DNA from: Marivirga salinae
GTDB taxonomy: Bacteria; Bacteroidota; Bacteroidia; Cytophagales; Cyclobacteriaceae
Reading direction: 5' to 3'
DNA length: 64,000 bases
Assembly: GCF_030503855.1 (NCBI RefSeq)
Contig: NZ_CP129971.1
Location: 2,480,001 to 2,544,000 of the forward strand
In this document: in pieces, positions 28,229-37,158 of the stretch
How positions within the stretch are numbered: the stretch's first letter is position 1
Layout: every line of letters begins with the position of its first letter
Program-made: the position numbers and the translations under genes
Notes under the pieces: model-generated
The model's input: only the letters and a program-made list of their open reading frames with translations
Database searches by the model: none
Told to the model about the DNA's origin: nothing

Positions 28229-28539
28229 TATTGTCGTTTCAATGTTTAAAGTTAATACATTTCCTGCTATACTTAAATGTTAAATTTATAAAAGGTAAAT
28301 GTTATCTTAATTCTTGCCATATTGCACGGATTTAAACAATTGAGGGAAAAGGTATTAAATAATAAAATGTAATTTTTTAAAGAATTTTCAGTCAATTTAT
28401 AAACATAAATTGACTGAATTGTATTTAATGGCTTGTCAAGTAAAATTGCATTTTTTTCTTCCCTATTTTTTTATCATTTTTGTCAGCCCTGATACAAAAT
28501 CAGGAGTTCAAATAAACAATCCGTCAAGTATTAGTGTGA
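28229..28539. other. Divergent intergenic region between mutA and dnaA
   Basis: A 311-base AT-rich region that must hold both promoters. It contains the 14-bp inverted repeat at 28387-28418 and a smaller one, CCTGAT-N5-ATCAGG (28488-28504), 36 bases before the dnaA ATG. I found no TTATCCACA-type DnaA box here or in the 144 bases after dnaA, so there is no sequence support for a replication origin at this spot. No full TAnnTTTG promoter element was found for dnaA. Confidence 0.6.
28387..28418. repeat. Perfect 14-bp inverted repeat upstream of dnaA
   Basis: Arms 28387-28400 (TTCAGTCAATTTAT) and 28405-28418 pair perfectly around the four-base loop AAAC, 121 bases before the dnaA start and 158 bases before mutA. 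No gene ends here, so it is not a terminator of a known gene. It could be an operator for a dimeric regulator or a structured leader. Confidence 0.8.
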
Positions 28540-29955
28540 ATGGTTAAAGACTGTCAATCAGTATGGAATAATTGTCTTCACTCCATAAAGGAGGGAGTAG
28601 GAGAGCAGAGTTTTAATACTTGGTTTTCTCCTATTGATCCTATTAAGCTTGAAAATAACGTTTTAACGATTCAAGTGCCAAGCCAGTTCTTTTATGAGTG
28701 GTTAGAGGAGCACTATGTCCATATTTTACGGAAAGTCATTCACCAAGAACTTGGACCCGAAGGTAGATTAGAATACTCTGTTATTGTGGATAAAGGAAAT
28801 GAGAAGTACAAACCATTTACCATTAATCTACCTAATAATAATAAATCCAATAAGCCTAAGGAACAACCAAGAGAAGAACCTCTCAATCCATTCGCTTTAA
28901 ATGGTGTGGATTTAAGTCAGCAAAACTCTCAGCTTAATCCCAATTATACTTTCGATACTTTCATAGAAGGCGATTGTAACCGTTTGGCTAGATCAGCGGG
29001 TTATGCTGTGGCTAAAAAACCAGGTATTACTTCTTTCAACCCATTGATGATTTATGGTGGGGTAGGATTGGGAAAAACCCATTTGGTACAAGCCATTGGA
29101 AATGAAATTAAAGATACTTTAAATGGTAAATTCGTTTTGTATGTTTCTTCCGAGAAATTTACCAACCAATTTATCGATGCCTTAAGAAATAATAAAATTC
29201 AGGATTTTTCTAATTACTACTTACACATTGATGCATTAATCATTGATGATGTTCAGTTTTTGGGTGGTAAAGAGAGAACCCAGGAAATATTTTTTCATAT
29301 TTTCAACCATTTACATCAGAATGGTAAGCAAATCATCATGACTTCTGATCGTCCGCCTAGGGATTTGAAAGGATTGGAAGATAGATTGCTTTCTCGTTTT
29401 AAATGGGGGTTAACAGCAGATTTACAACAGCCAGATTTGGAAACCAGAATAGCCATTATCCAGAATAAAATGGAAAGCGATGGTATTCATATTCCAGAAG
29501 ATGTGATTGAATATTTAGCTTATTCCGTAGATACCAATATCAGAGAGTTAGAAGGGGTATTGATTTCATTGATTGCCCATGCTTCTTTAAATCGCAAGGA
29601 AATTGATTTAGAATTGGCTAAGCAGACTTTGAAAAATATTGTACACGATATTGAGTCTGAAGTAGGTATAGATTTCATTCAAAAAACCATTGCTGAACAT
29701 TTCGCAGTGAAAATTGATGATTTGAAAGCCAAAACTAGAAAGAAAGAAATCGTAATTGCCCGTCAGGTTTCAATGTATTTCTGCAAGGAACACACCAACC
29801 ATTCTTTAAAATCAATAGGTTACCATTTCGGAGGAAGAGATCATTCCACTGTTATTCATGCAGTGCAATCAGTAAATGATATGATGCAAGTGGATAAACG
29901 CTTCAGAGAAGAAATGGAAGAGCTGAAGAAGAGGTTTAAAATGAAGAAGGTTTAG
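28540..29955 (+). CDS. dnaA: Chromosomal replication initiator DnaA
   Basis: A 471-residue AAA+ initiator that opens the replication origin. Domain I (about 1-90: VWNNCLHSIKEGVGEQSFNTWF) is followed by a short variable linker, then domain III with Walker A GGVGLGKTHL, Walker B LIIDDVQFLGGKE, sensor 1 IIMTSDRPP and the sensor/arginine region LLSRFKWGL, and the C-terminal domain IV helix-turn-helix ending with the DnaA-box-reading GGRDHSTVIHA signature. Length is standard. In many bacteria oriC adjoins dnaA, but the flanks here show no DnaA boxes and the neighbours (mutA, an exonuclease fusion) are not the usual dnaN/recF. Confidence 0.98.
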   Translation: MVKDCQSVWNNCLHSIKEGVGEQSFNTWFSPIDPIKLENNVLTIQVPSQFFYEWLEEHYVHILRKVIHQELGPEGRLEYSVIVDKGNEKYKPFTINLPNNNKSNKPKEQPREEPLNPFALNGVDLSQQNSQLNPNYTFDTFIEGDCNRLARSAGYAVAKKPGITSFNPLMIYGGVGLGKTHLVQAIGNEIKDTLNGKFVLYVSSEKFTNQFIDALRNNKIQDFSNYYLHIDALIIDDVQFLGGKERTQEIFFHIFNHLHQNGKQIIMTSDRPPRDLKGLEDRLLSRFKWGLTADLQQPDLETRIAIIQNKMESDGIHIPEDVIEYLAYSVDTNIRELEGVLISLIAHASLNRKEIDLELAKQTLKNIVHDIESEVGIDFIQKTIAEHFAVKIDDLKAKTRKKEIVIARQVSMYFCKEHTNHSLKSIGYHFGGRDHSTVIHAVQSVNDMMQVDKRFREEMEELKKRFKMKKV

Positions 29956-30099
29956 TACAGCTCTCTAATTTGCCAGTTGGCGGGGGAATAGTTCTCATAG
30001 ATTTAAATTAGTAGAAAATATAAATTTAATTGTTATTTTTTGTGTCTGACGGTTGGAATCGTCTGACGCATAAAATAAAGCGTTTTAATCCAGCGTATT

Positions 30100-31497
30100 T
30101 TAAGCAGACTCCTTCCTCTTCAAAAATACTTCCTTCTTAATTTTCTTATAATGCTTAGTAGCATGCTCACTGCTCAATATCTTATAGATTTCAGGATGGT
30201 CAGGATATTGAATCAAGTAGTTTCTGAATTCTTCCCAATGCTCAATAGTATCTTCCTGAGTGTAAAAACCAAAGCCTTTGTAGAATCCTTCTTCTACTAA
30301 TACAAAAGCAGATTCATTGATATTTCTACCATCTCCAATTAAGATGTAATCACTTTTTTCTGCTTGGCAATAGTCAATAAAAGCTTGAATTTTTTCATTG
30401 TGCTGAGAGACCGATTCTTCACCAGCGCAAGCACCTTCGCAAAGACTTAAGCTATAATCAAAGCAAGCTCCAGGACTAGATTGGATGCCGGCAAACTTTG
30501 GACAGATTTTCAATTTTTTGCTGACTTCATTTAAGAAGCTAAAACCTGAAGCATGATTGGGAAAGCGCATCAAACTTTGCATTCCGGTTTGTTTTCTGCC
30601 TAATTGTAATCTTTTATAGCCTTGTCTGTCTTCATAGAGGTAAATAGAATAGCCAGGGCTATTATTTTTCTGTGCTCGGTTATATCGAGGCCAGTTTTTT
30701 CTGATTTCATGTGATTCGTGCAAGAGAGCAATCAGTTCATTGCCGGTCAAATAATAATCTACATGATGAATTTGACTTTGAAAAGCTTGTTTGGCTACCT
30801 CCAATTTACTCCCGCCAAAGTGATTACTTATCCGCTTTTTAATGTTTTTAGCCTTACCTACATAAATGATTTGACTTTTCTGATTGAGGAAATAATAAAC
30901 GCCTGGCGATTCAGGCAAAGCTTCAAATACAGTTCTCTCCAGATTTTCGGGAATATTGACAACGGAAGCATTTTTCTTCAATGATTTTTCAATGATTTCA
31001 TCTCCATCATGCTGAACCAATTGCGTGAAAAGCTCAGCTGTGGCTATGGCATCACCAAAGGCTCTGTGTCTGTCATTTATTTTGATGCCTCTATTTTCAC
31101 AAATATTTCCTAAGCTGTAGCTTTTCAATCCTGGAAATATTTTTCTACTTAAACGGACAGTACAGAGCTTTTTCAATTTCAACTCATATCCCAAATCTTG
31201 AAAAGCAGCTTTAACAAAGGAGTAGTCAAAATTTACACTATGTGCAACAAAAATATTTCCTTCTAGTAACTCATGAATGGTTTTAGCTTCCTCATAAAAT
31301 TTAGGTGCTTCTGCCACCATTTGGTCGTTTATGCCATGAATAGCAGATAGTTGTGGAGGAATATGGCGCTCAGGATTGATTAAGGATTGATATTCTTTGA
31401 CCACTTTTTCACCATCATGTATAATAATGGCGATTTCGCAAATTCTGTTTCGGGCTGCATAACCTCCTGTGGTTTCTATATCAACTATGGCGTACAT
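30100..31497 (-). CDS. Fusion: DEDDh 3'-5' exonuclease + GIY-YIG (UvrC-like) nuclease
   Basis: A 465-residue two-nuclease protein. Residues 1-165 are a DnaQ-type DEDDh exonuclease (DIETTGG with the catalytic D-x-E, VAHSVNFDYSFVK, and HRAFGDAIATAELF with the late His and Asp). From about 200 comes a UvrC/Cho-like GIY-YIG domain (GVYYFLNQKSQIIYVGKAKN, ISNHF, and the metal-binding glutamate in ELIALLHESHEIRKNW) with a cysteine-containing UvrC-type tail (SLCEGACAGEE). The architecture is known from several phyla and points to DNA repair, making and trimming incisions. It stands alone downstream of, and convergent with, dnaA. Confidence 0.9.
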   Translation of the reverse strand: MYAIVDIETTGGYAARNRICEIAIIIHDGEKVVKEYQSLINPERHIPPQLSAIHGINDQMVAEAPKFYEEAKTIHELLEGNIFVAHSVNFDYSFVKAAFQDLGYELKLKKLCTVRLSRKIFPGLKSYSLGNICENRGIKINDRHRAFGDAIATAELFTQLVQHDGDEIIEKSLKKNASVVNIPENLERTVFEALPESPGVYYFLNQKSQIIYVGKAKNIKKRISNHFGGSKLEVAKQAFQSQIHHVDYYLTGNELIALLHESHEIRKNWPRYNRAQKNNSPGYSIYLYEDRQGYKRLQLGRKQTGMQSLMRFPNHASGFSFLNEVSKKLKICPKFAGIQSSPGACFDYSLSLCEGACAGEESVSQHNEKIQAFIDYCQAEKSDYILIGDGRNINESAFVLVEEGFYKGFGFYTQEDTIEHWEEFRNYLIQYPDHPEIYKILSSEHATKHYKKIKKEVFLKRKESA

Positions 31498-31585
31498 TAA
31501 ATGGATTCCTAAATGATTTTTTCTTGTTCAATAAAAATAGGTAAAAAAATAGAACACAAATCAATAGTTTCGGTTCCATCAGAAC

Positions 31586-31623
31586 AAAAAAACCTTGTAG
31601 GTTTTAATAAATCCTACAAGGTT
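31586..31623 (-). terminator. Rho-independent terminator after homogentisate dioxygenase
   Basis: Perfect 11-bp stem (31591-31601 with 31613-31623, CCTTGTAGG core) and an 11-base loop; on the minus strand it ends in a run of seven T (31592-31586). It closes the ctpA-like/hmgA transcript. Confidence 0.88.
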
Positions 31624-31647
31624 CAGCACTAATTCGTTTATCAGAAA

Positions 31648-32808
31648 TTACTCCGTCCAACTCATTGGATATTTCTTATCCATAAAGTCCTTTCCTTCTT
31701 CAGTTACATAAAGCGGTCTGAAAGTATCCAACATTACGGCCAGTTCTTCAGTTTCTTTGGCTCCAATACTTTTTTCAACTGTACCGGGATGTGGTCCGTG
31801 AGGAAGTCCGCCAGGATGTAGTGTGAAAGAGCCTCTATCGATTCCTTTTCTGCTCATAAAGTTTCCTTCCACATAATATAATACTTCATCAGAATCGATA
31901 TTACTGTGGTTATAAGGTGCAGGGATAGCGTCTGGATGATAATCAAATAACCTTGGTACAAAAGAACAAATCACGTAACCCGCAGCCTGGAAGGTTTGAT
32001 GTACGGGAGGTGGCTGATGTATTCTACCTGTAATTGGCTCGAAATCATGAATGGATAATGTATAAGGATATAAAAATCCATCCCAGCCCACTAAATCAAA
32101 AGGACTGTGATCATAAACATAATGATGGATATAGCCTCCTTTTTTGATTTTCACATGATAATCTCCCTTGGTTTCTTCTGTGATCAACTCTTGTGGAGGG
32201 TGAATATCACGCTCACAATATGGAGAGTGTTCTAATAGTTGACCTAAATCATTCCTGTAACGGCTTACTGTTTCAACTGGACTTGCCGATTCTATTACTA
32301 GATATCGGATTTCGCTTGTATCCCATTCTAATTTATAAATGGTGGTTCTTGGAATGACCACATAATCACCCGCTTGAATTTTCAGCTTTCCGAATTGGGA
32401 ATACATATAGCCACTTCCATCATGGATGAATAATAATTCATCCGCCTCTGCATTTTTATAGTAATAATCCATGCTTTGGCGGCTCGGCATACAAAGCGCC
32501 ATGGAAACATCATCATTCATCAACAACACTTTTCGGCTATCAAGAAAATCACTCCCTGTATTTTTAACACCTGATGTATTCAAGTGAACTTGCTGAAGAG
32601 TTAAATCTTTATCAGCCTTAGTTCCATACGGTACGGATTTTTTAATCTCCTTTACTCTTGTTGGAGGATTGATGTGGTACAGATTCGAATAAATGCCCGA
32701 AAACCCCAAAGAACTGACCAATTCTTCTGCATACAAACTTCCGTCTGGTTGTCTGAATTGAGTGTGTCTTTTAGGTGGTATATTTCCTTTTCTTACGTAA
32801 AATGCCAT
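31648..32808 (-). CDS. hmgA: Homogentisate 1,2-dioxygenase
   Basis: A 386-residue Fe(II) cupin dioxygenase that opens the ring of homogentisate to maleylacetoacetate in tyrosine and phenylalanine breakdown. Recognised by YVRKGNIPPKRHTQFR at the N-terminus, the cupin segment LLFIHDGSGYMYSQFGKL, PPPVHQTFQAAGYVICSFVP, and the metal-ligand region YNHSNIDSDEVLYYVEGN plus GGLPHGPHPG. It is somewhat shorter than the 430-440-residue human-type enzyme, as in other Bacteroidota. It lies 21 bases after the S41 protease gene and ends at a strong terminator. No other gene of the pathway is in the window. Confidence 0.94.
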   Translation of the reverse strand: MAFYVRKGNIPPKRHTQFRQPDGSLYAEELVSSLGFSGIYSNLYHINPPTRVKEIKKSVPYGTKADKDLTLQQVHLNTSGVKNTGSDFLDSRKVLLMNDDVSMALCMPSRQSMDYYYKNAEADELLFIHDGSGYMYSQFGKLKIQAGDYVVIPRTTIYKLEWDTSEIRYLVIESASPVETVSRYRNDLGQLLEHSPYCERDIHPPQELITEETKGDYHVKIKKGGYIHHYVYDHSPFDLVGWDGFLYPYTLSIHDFEPITGRIHQPPPVHQTFQAAGYVICSFVPRLFDYHPDAIPAPYNHSNIDSDEVLYYVEGNFMSRKGIDRGSFTLHPGGLPHGPHPGTVEKSIGAKETEELAVMLDTFRPLYVTEEGKDFMDKKYPMSWTE

Positions 32809-32829
32809 AATGATATAAGTTCTAAAAAA

Positions 32830-34455
32830 TTATTTCTTAGCCAATGATTCAGCTCTATCAAAAAGTTTAAGTGCTTCAAGGAAGACTTCATTCTGCTGAT
32901 TAAAGATAGGGTAGAAGCCCTCATTATTCCAAATATTTCTAGCGATGTAAGCCTTGCTATATAGTTTTATTAATTCTTTGGATTTATTAAAGCCTTCTTC
33001 ATTATACTCAACATTGTTAGATTTAGCCAAGCTGGTTAATTCATTTAACATTTTATCTGTTACCTGAAAGTTGTTGATAAATCCTTCTATTCCCATGTTC
33101 TCCAACATTTTTTTGTTCTTTTCATAATAAGAGAAAGTGTATTGTCTCAAAGTATTGCTCAAGAACAGTCTATTCAAATAAGTTGAAGTTTGAGCAGTAT
33201 CCAAGGGTACAAAATAGTCAGGCATAATTCCTCCCCCTCCATAAACTATTCTTCCATTTGAGGTGGTGTATTTCAATGAGTCATCAAATTGTATGCTGTC
33301 GGCAACAAAATATTCACCGTGCTCATAGCGAGAATTCATATCTTCTCTATATTCGTTAGGGTTTTCTCCAAAAGGTTTTTGAATTGATCTTCCTGAAGGA
33401 GTGTAATATCTGGAAATAGTTAATCGCAATTCAGAACCGTCTTTTAACGGAACTGGCATTTGTACTAATCCTTTTCCGAATGACCTTCTTCCAACTATTA
33501 AACCTCTGTCATTATCTTGAATGGCACCAGAGACAATTTCAGATGCTGATGCGCTTCCCTCATTAATCAAGACAATCAAAGGGTTGTCTTCAAATTTCCC
33601 TTCTTTTATTGCTCTGGCTTCAGAATTGTATCTTTTCTCTTTCCCTTTGGTATAAACAATCATGGCATTATCTTTCAAGAATTCATCTGCCATGCTGATC
33701 GCTTTATCCATGTAACCACCTGGGTTATCCTGTAAATCCAATATTAATTTTTTCAAGCCTTGTTCTTCCAATTTATTTAAGGCTTCCATAAATTCATTAT
33801 AAGTAGTAGCAGAAAAACGGCTTACTTTAATATATCCGATTTCATCATCTACCATATAACTCACATCCACAGAATATTGAGGAATTTTATCTCTAATAAT
33901 TGTGTATTCAACTGGCTCTTCCAAGCCAGATCTCATAATTTTCAATTTTACCTCACTACCTTTTTCGCCTCTCAGGTTTTCATGTACTTGCCTGTTGGTC
34001 AATCCAGTCCCTGCTATGTTTTTACCATCTACAGCAATAATTTTATCACCAGATTGTAAGCCAGCCGTTTCGGATGGCCCTCCACTTAAAGGAGCTACTA
34101 CATAAAGTGTATCATTAAAAATATTAAATTCAATCCCAATCCCTTCAAAATTTCCTTTTAAATCAGCAGAAACCATTTCCAAATCTTTAGCTGGAATGTA
34201 GGAGGTATGTGGATCTAATTCTTTAAGAATTCCTTCAATGGCGCTATTCACCAATTTATCAGTATCTACCTCTTCCACATAGTTTTGATCAACCTGCAAA
34301 AGAATTTCTTTTATTCTTGTAATTCCCTCTAAAACAGTATCTTTATTGGAAGAAGGATTCGCCATAGTGGCACCAATCAATATACCTGCAGCCAAAGTCG
34401 AGAAAATGATGATGGGCAGTTTGATTTGAAATGAACTATTTTTATTATTATTCAC
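32830..34455 (-). CDS. S41-family C-terminal processing peptidase
   Basis: A 541-residue periplasmic protease of the CtpA/Prc type. One N-terminal membrane span or uncleaved signal (about 12-30, LPIIIFSTLAAGILIGATMA) is followed by a helical region with ELDPHTSYIP, a PDZ domain (about 95-185: GIGIEFNIFNDTLYVVAP, LQSGDKIIAVDGKNI), then the catalytic domain with LDLQDNPGGYMDKAI, nucleophile serine in INEGSASASEIVSGA and general-base lysine in RRSFGKGLVQ. The start is GTG at 34453-34455; no in-frame ATG precedes the membrane segment. It lies upstream of hmgA in the same direction. Substrate unknown. Confidence 0.93.
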   Translation of the reverse strand: MNNNKNSSFQIKLPIIIFSTLAAGILIGATMANPSSNKDTVLEGITRIKEILLQVDQNYVEEVDTDKLVNSAIEGILKELDPHTSYIPAKDLEMVSADLKGNFEGIGIEFNIFNDTLYVVAPLSGGPSETAGLQSGDKIIAVDGKNIAGTGLTNRQVHENLRGEKGSEVKLKIMRSGLEEPVEYTIIRDKIPQYSVDVSYMVDDEIGYIKVSRFSATTYNEFMEALNKLEEQGLKKLILDLQDNPGGYMDKAISMADEFLKDNAMIVYTKGKEKRYNSEARAIKEGKFEDNPLIVLINEGSASASEIVSGAIQDNDRGLIVGRRSFGKGLVQMPVPLKDGSELRLTISRYYTPSGRSIQKPFGENPNEYREDMNSRYEHGEYFVADSIQFDDSLKYTTSNGRIVYGGGGIMPDYFVPLDTAQTSTYLNRLFLSNTLRQYTFSYYEKNKKMLENMGIEGFINNFQVTDKMLNELTSLAKSNNVEYNEEGFNKSKELIKLYSKAYIARNIWNNEGFYPIFNQQNEVFLEALKLFDRAESLAKK

Positions 34456-34508
34456 GTTTAAAGATTTTTATTTTAACAAATAACGCAACAATTTAACAAA
34501 TCGTTGGA

Positions 34509-34538
34509 TTGAAAAGCTTTAAAATTCAATTACCTTTG
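34509..34538 (+). promoter_or_regulatory. Candidate promoter for the hemerythrin-like/ruvX/def operon
   Basis: TTG at 34509-34511, a 19-base spacer, then TACCTTTG (34531-34538), an exact TAnnTTTG match. The GTG start lies 22 bases beyond, leaving a short leader. This is one of the two best promoter matches I found. Confidence 0.65.
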
Positions 34539-34560
34539 TAAAATACCTAAATTAGTTAAA

Positions 34561-35310
34561 GTGGAATACTCTCAAAAGAAAATAAAAGAATTAGTTGCGG
34601 AAAATTACGTTTTTGCATCCGTTCTCTATTATTTAGGTATAGAATATTATGAATTCGAAGAGGATTCTTTGGAAAAAGTATGTGAAGCAAAGAATGTTGA
34701 TCTAAATTATTTGATTTCCGAATTTGAAAAAATAAATCAAAATGAAGAAATAGGAAATATTAGATTATTGTCTTTTCCAATTGATTTGGTGATTACTTAT
34801 CTTAAGCATGCTCACTTTATTTTTATAAAAAAAGACTTACCTTTTTTAGTGAAGTTGGTCAATAAGTTGAATAGTGTATCTCCAAATTTGGCATCGGTAG
34901 AGAGAGAAATTAAAGATGTATTTCCTTTGTTTGTGGAAGATTTTGTGCATCATATATACGAGGAAGAAGATACGCTTTTCAATTATATTTCACAATTGAA
35001 AGCCATAGAGGATAAAAAGAAAAACCCATCTACTTTTTTTTATAAGTACCCCAATTTCAATATGCAGAAATTTGCCATTGATCATGAAGTGCATGATGAT
35101 GAAATGAAAGGGATTCGATTTTTGATGGATCAATATCCTGTAAATCAAGAGTCTCCATTGAATGTTAAGGTACTATTTTCAGAATTGGAACGCTTTGAAG
35201 AAAAACTTAAAGTGCATGCTAAAGTTGAAAATGAAGTACTTTTCCCAAAAGCCTTAATGTTAGAAAAATCAGTTAGAAAGAAATTCGATTCTCTTATTCG
35301 ACTTAATTAA
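34561..35310 (+). CDS. Hemerythrin-like protein (RIC/YtfE-related)
   Basis: A 249-residue cytoplasmic protein. The N-terminal 60 residues resemble the DUF542/ScdA_N region, but the paired cysteines typical of RIC repair proteins are absent (VLYYLGIEYYEFEED in their place). The rest is a four-helix hemerythrin-like bundle with potential di-iron ligands: YLKHAHFIF, VHHIYEEEDTLF, IDHEVHDDEMKG and HAKVENEVLFPKAL. It may bind iron, O2 or NO, or help Fe-S repair; the missing cysteines make a true RIC role uncertain. The start is GTG 34561. It is the first gene of a tight operon, followed by ruvX after two bases. Confidence 0.8.
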   Translation: MEYSQKKIKELVAENYVFASVLYYLGIEYYEFEEDSLEKVCEAKNVDLNYLISEFEKINQNEEIGNIRLLSFPIDLVITYLKHAHFIFIKKDLPFLVKLVNKLNSVSPNLASVEREIKDVFPLFVEDFVHHIYEEEDTLFNYISQLKAIEDKKKNPSTFFYKYPNFNMQKFAIDHEVHDDEMKGIRFLMDQYPVNQESPLNVKVLFSELERFEEKLKVHAKVENEVLFPKALMLEKSVRKKFDSLIRLN

Positions 35311-35312
35311 TA

Positions 35313-35726
35313 ATGCCCAGAATTTTAGCAATAGATTATGGTACCAAAAGAGTTGGATTGGCAGTAACAGACCCTTTGAAAATCATTGCCTCACCTTTAG
35401 AAATGGTACATTCCAAAGATTTAATACAGTTTTTAACTAATTATTTCACAAAAGAAGAAGTAGAAGCTGTGGTTTGTGGTTATCCTACCAATGAAGAAGG
35501 AGAAGCTACTGATGCCACCCGTCATGTAGATGCATTTATTAATCTATTTAAGAAGAAATTCCCAACAATGCCCTTACATTTGCAAGATGAAAGCTTCAGT
35601 TCGCAAGAAGCTATGCAAGCCATGATTCATTCCGGGTCAAATAGGAAACAAAGAAATAAGAAATCAGGTAATATAGATAAAATTAGTGCGGCAATTATTT
35701 TACAACAATTTTTAGAAGAGAATTAA
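35313..35726 (+). CDS. ruvX: Putative pre-16S rRNA nuclease / Holliday junction resolvase-like (YqgF/RuvX)
   Basis: A 137-residue RNase H-fold protein with the family motifs: RILAIDYGTKRVGLAV at the N-terminus (catalytic Asp), VVCGYPTNEEGEA, LQDESFSSQEA, and the terminal Asp in DKISAAIILQQFLE. YqgF in E. coli matures the 5' end of 16S rRNA; homologues were also named RuvX. It starts two bases after the hemerythrin-like gene and ends three bases before peptide deformylase, so the three are co-transcribed. Confidence 0.93.
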   Translation: MPRILAIDYGTKRVGLAVTDPLKIIASPLEMVHSKDLIQFLTNYFTKEEVEAVVCGYPTNEEGEATDATRHVDAFINLFKKKFPTMPLHLQDESFSSQEAMQAMIHSGSNRKQRNKKSGNIDKISAAIILQQFLEEN

Positions 35727-35729
35727 ATT

Positions 35730-36287
35730 ATGATATATCCTATAGTAGCTTATGGGCACCATGTTCTTAAAACAAAAGGAAAAGATATTGAGAAGGGTGA
35801 GATAGAGGTAAAAACATTGGTGGATGATATGTTTGAAACCATGTATAATGCAAATGGCGTTGGGCTAGCGGCTCCTCAAATTGGAAAAGGTTTAAGATTA
35901 TTTGTGATCGATACTGACCCAATAGATGATGAGGAAGATCAGCCTAAAGTGAAGCAGGCTTTTATCAACCCACAAATTTTGGATGAAGATGGGGAGGAGT
36001 GGGCTTTTGAAGAAGGCTGTTTGAGTATTCCGAATATCAGAGAAGATGTAAATCGTAAACCTAATATCAGAATTAAATATTTTGATGAAAATTGGGAAGA
36101 GCACGAGGAAGAATATGACGGATTTGTAGCTAGAGTTATCCAACATGAATATGATCATATTGAAGGTATACTTTTTACAGACCATGTGTCTGCTTTCAAA
36201 AAGAGGATTTTGAAAGGGAAGCTGGCTAATATTAGCAAAGGAAAAGTTTCGGCAGATTATAAAATGTTATTTCCGCTTAAGAAGTAA
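35730..36287 (+). CDS. def: Peptide deformylase
   Basis: A 185-residue metalloenzyme that removes the formyl group from new polypeptides. All three signatures are intact: GVGLAAPQIGKG, EEGCLSIPNIRE with the metal-ligand cysteine, and QHEYDHIEGILF with two histidine ligands and the catalytic glutamate. The acidic insert between motifs 1 and 2 (DTDPIDDEEDQPK) is common in Bacteroidota enzymes. Last gene of the operon beginning at 34561. Confidence 0.97.
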   Translation: MIYPIVAYGHHVLKTKGKDIEKGEIEVKTLVDDMFETMYNANGVGLAAPQIGKGLRLFVIDTDPIDDEEDQPKVKQAFINPQILDEDGEEWAFEEGCLSIPNIREDVNRKPNIRIKYFDENWEEHEEEYDGFVARVIQHEYDHIEGILFTDHVSAFKKRILKGKLANISKGKVSADYKMLFPLKK

Positions 36288-36428
36288 ATAGATGTAAGTT
36301 CAACTTGAATTTAGCTATTATTTTAATTAAACTTATATTTATATTTGAATAGTGCAATAATACTAATTGTAATTTAAATATTGGCAAACTTATTGTATGC
36401 ATCATCATTCAACATATTAAAATTCATT

Positions 36429-37085
36429 ATGAATCAATTATCAAAAATATTAGTCTTAAGCCTTGTGATGGTTTTTTGCATTTCCATAGGATCAGCTCAA
36501 AATAAAAAGGCTTCAGAATTTATTGAAAACGGCATCAATAAATTTGAGGAGAAAGAATATATGGAAGCTATCGTTAGTTTTAATGAGGCAATTAAACTAG
36601 ATCCTAAAGCACATCAAGCATATTATATGAGAGGTAATATCAAGCAAAAATTTGCAGATGTTCATGGTGCAATGAAGGATTATAATAAAGCTATTGAAGT
36701 TAAATCAGATTTTTCAGAAGCTTATTTCGAACGAGGTAACATCAAATATATGTTACAGGATTATTATGGTGCAATCAATGATTACTCTAAGACTATTGAG
36801 CTTAATGAGAATAATTTAGATGCTTATTATAAAAGAGGACAAGCTAAACAACAATTAGAGGCTTATCAAGATGCCATCAATGACTGTACTAAAATAATTG
36901 AAAAGGACAGCGATAACGTTGATGCCTATTATTTAAGAGGAGTTTTGAGGATTGAATATGGTCAGCTTTCTGAAGGTTGTCTTGACTTAAGCAAAGCAGG
37001 CGAATTAGGCGATTTAAAAGCCTATGAAATGATACGTGAAAGATGTAATGATATAAAATGCTATCCTTCTGAATTTGAAAAATAG
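36429..37085 (+). CDS. Secreted TPR-repeat protein
   Basis: I take ATG 36429 (218 residues) because it gives a clean signal peptide ending GSAQ (MNQLSKILVLSLVMVFCISI); a TTG at 36381 would add 16 residues in front of it. The mature protein is about five tetratricopeptide repeats of 34 residues (pattern AYYMRGNIKQKFADVHGAMK, AYFERGNIKYMLQDYYGAIN, AYYKRGQAKQQLEAYQDAIN), ending in a Sel1-like LDLSKAGELGDLKAYEMI. It probably mediates protein-protein contacts in the periplasm; the partner is unknown. It ends at a strong terminator. Confidence 0.87.
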   Translation: MNQLSKILVLSLVMVFCISIGSAQNKKASEFIENGINKFEEKEYMEAIVSFNEAIKLDPKAHQAYYMRGNIKQKFADVHGAMKDYNKAIEVKSDFSEAYFERGNIKYMLQDYYGAINDYSKTIELNENNLDAYYKRGQAKQQLEAYQDAINDCTKIIEKDSDNVDAYYLRGVLRIEYGQLSEGCLDLSKAGELGDLKAYEMIRERCNDIKCYPSEFEK

Positions 37086-37104
37086 TCTAAGAAAATTTTA
37101 ATTC

Positions 37105-37139
37105 AAAAGCCCGCAAGATTTCAATTTTTGCGGGCTTTT
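37105..37139 (+). terminator. Rho-independent terminator after the TPR gene
   Basis: Perfect 12-bp stem (37105-37116 with 37128-37139; GCCCGC/GCGGGC core) followed by T tracts. The flanking A4 could also serve the convergent gene ending at 37159. Confidence 0.9.
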
Positions 37140-37158
37140 TGTTTTAGGATACTTGATG

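Noticed and set aside
28229..28539. Replication origin next to dnaA
   Set aside because: No DnaA-box cluster seen in either flank of dnaA; strand skew was not computed.
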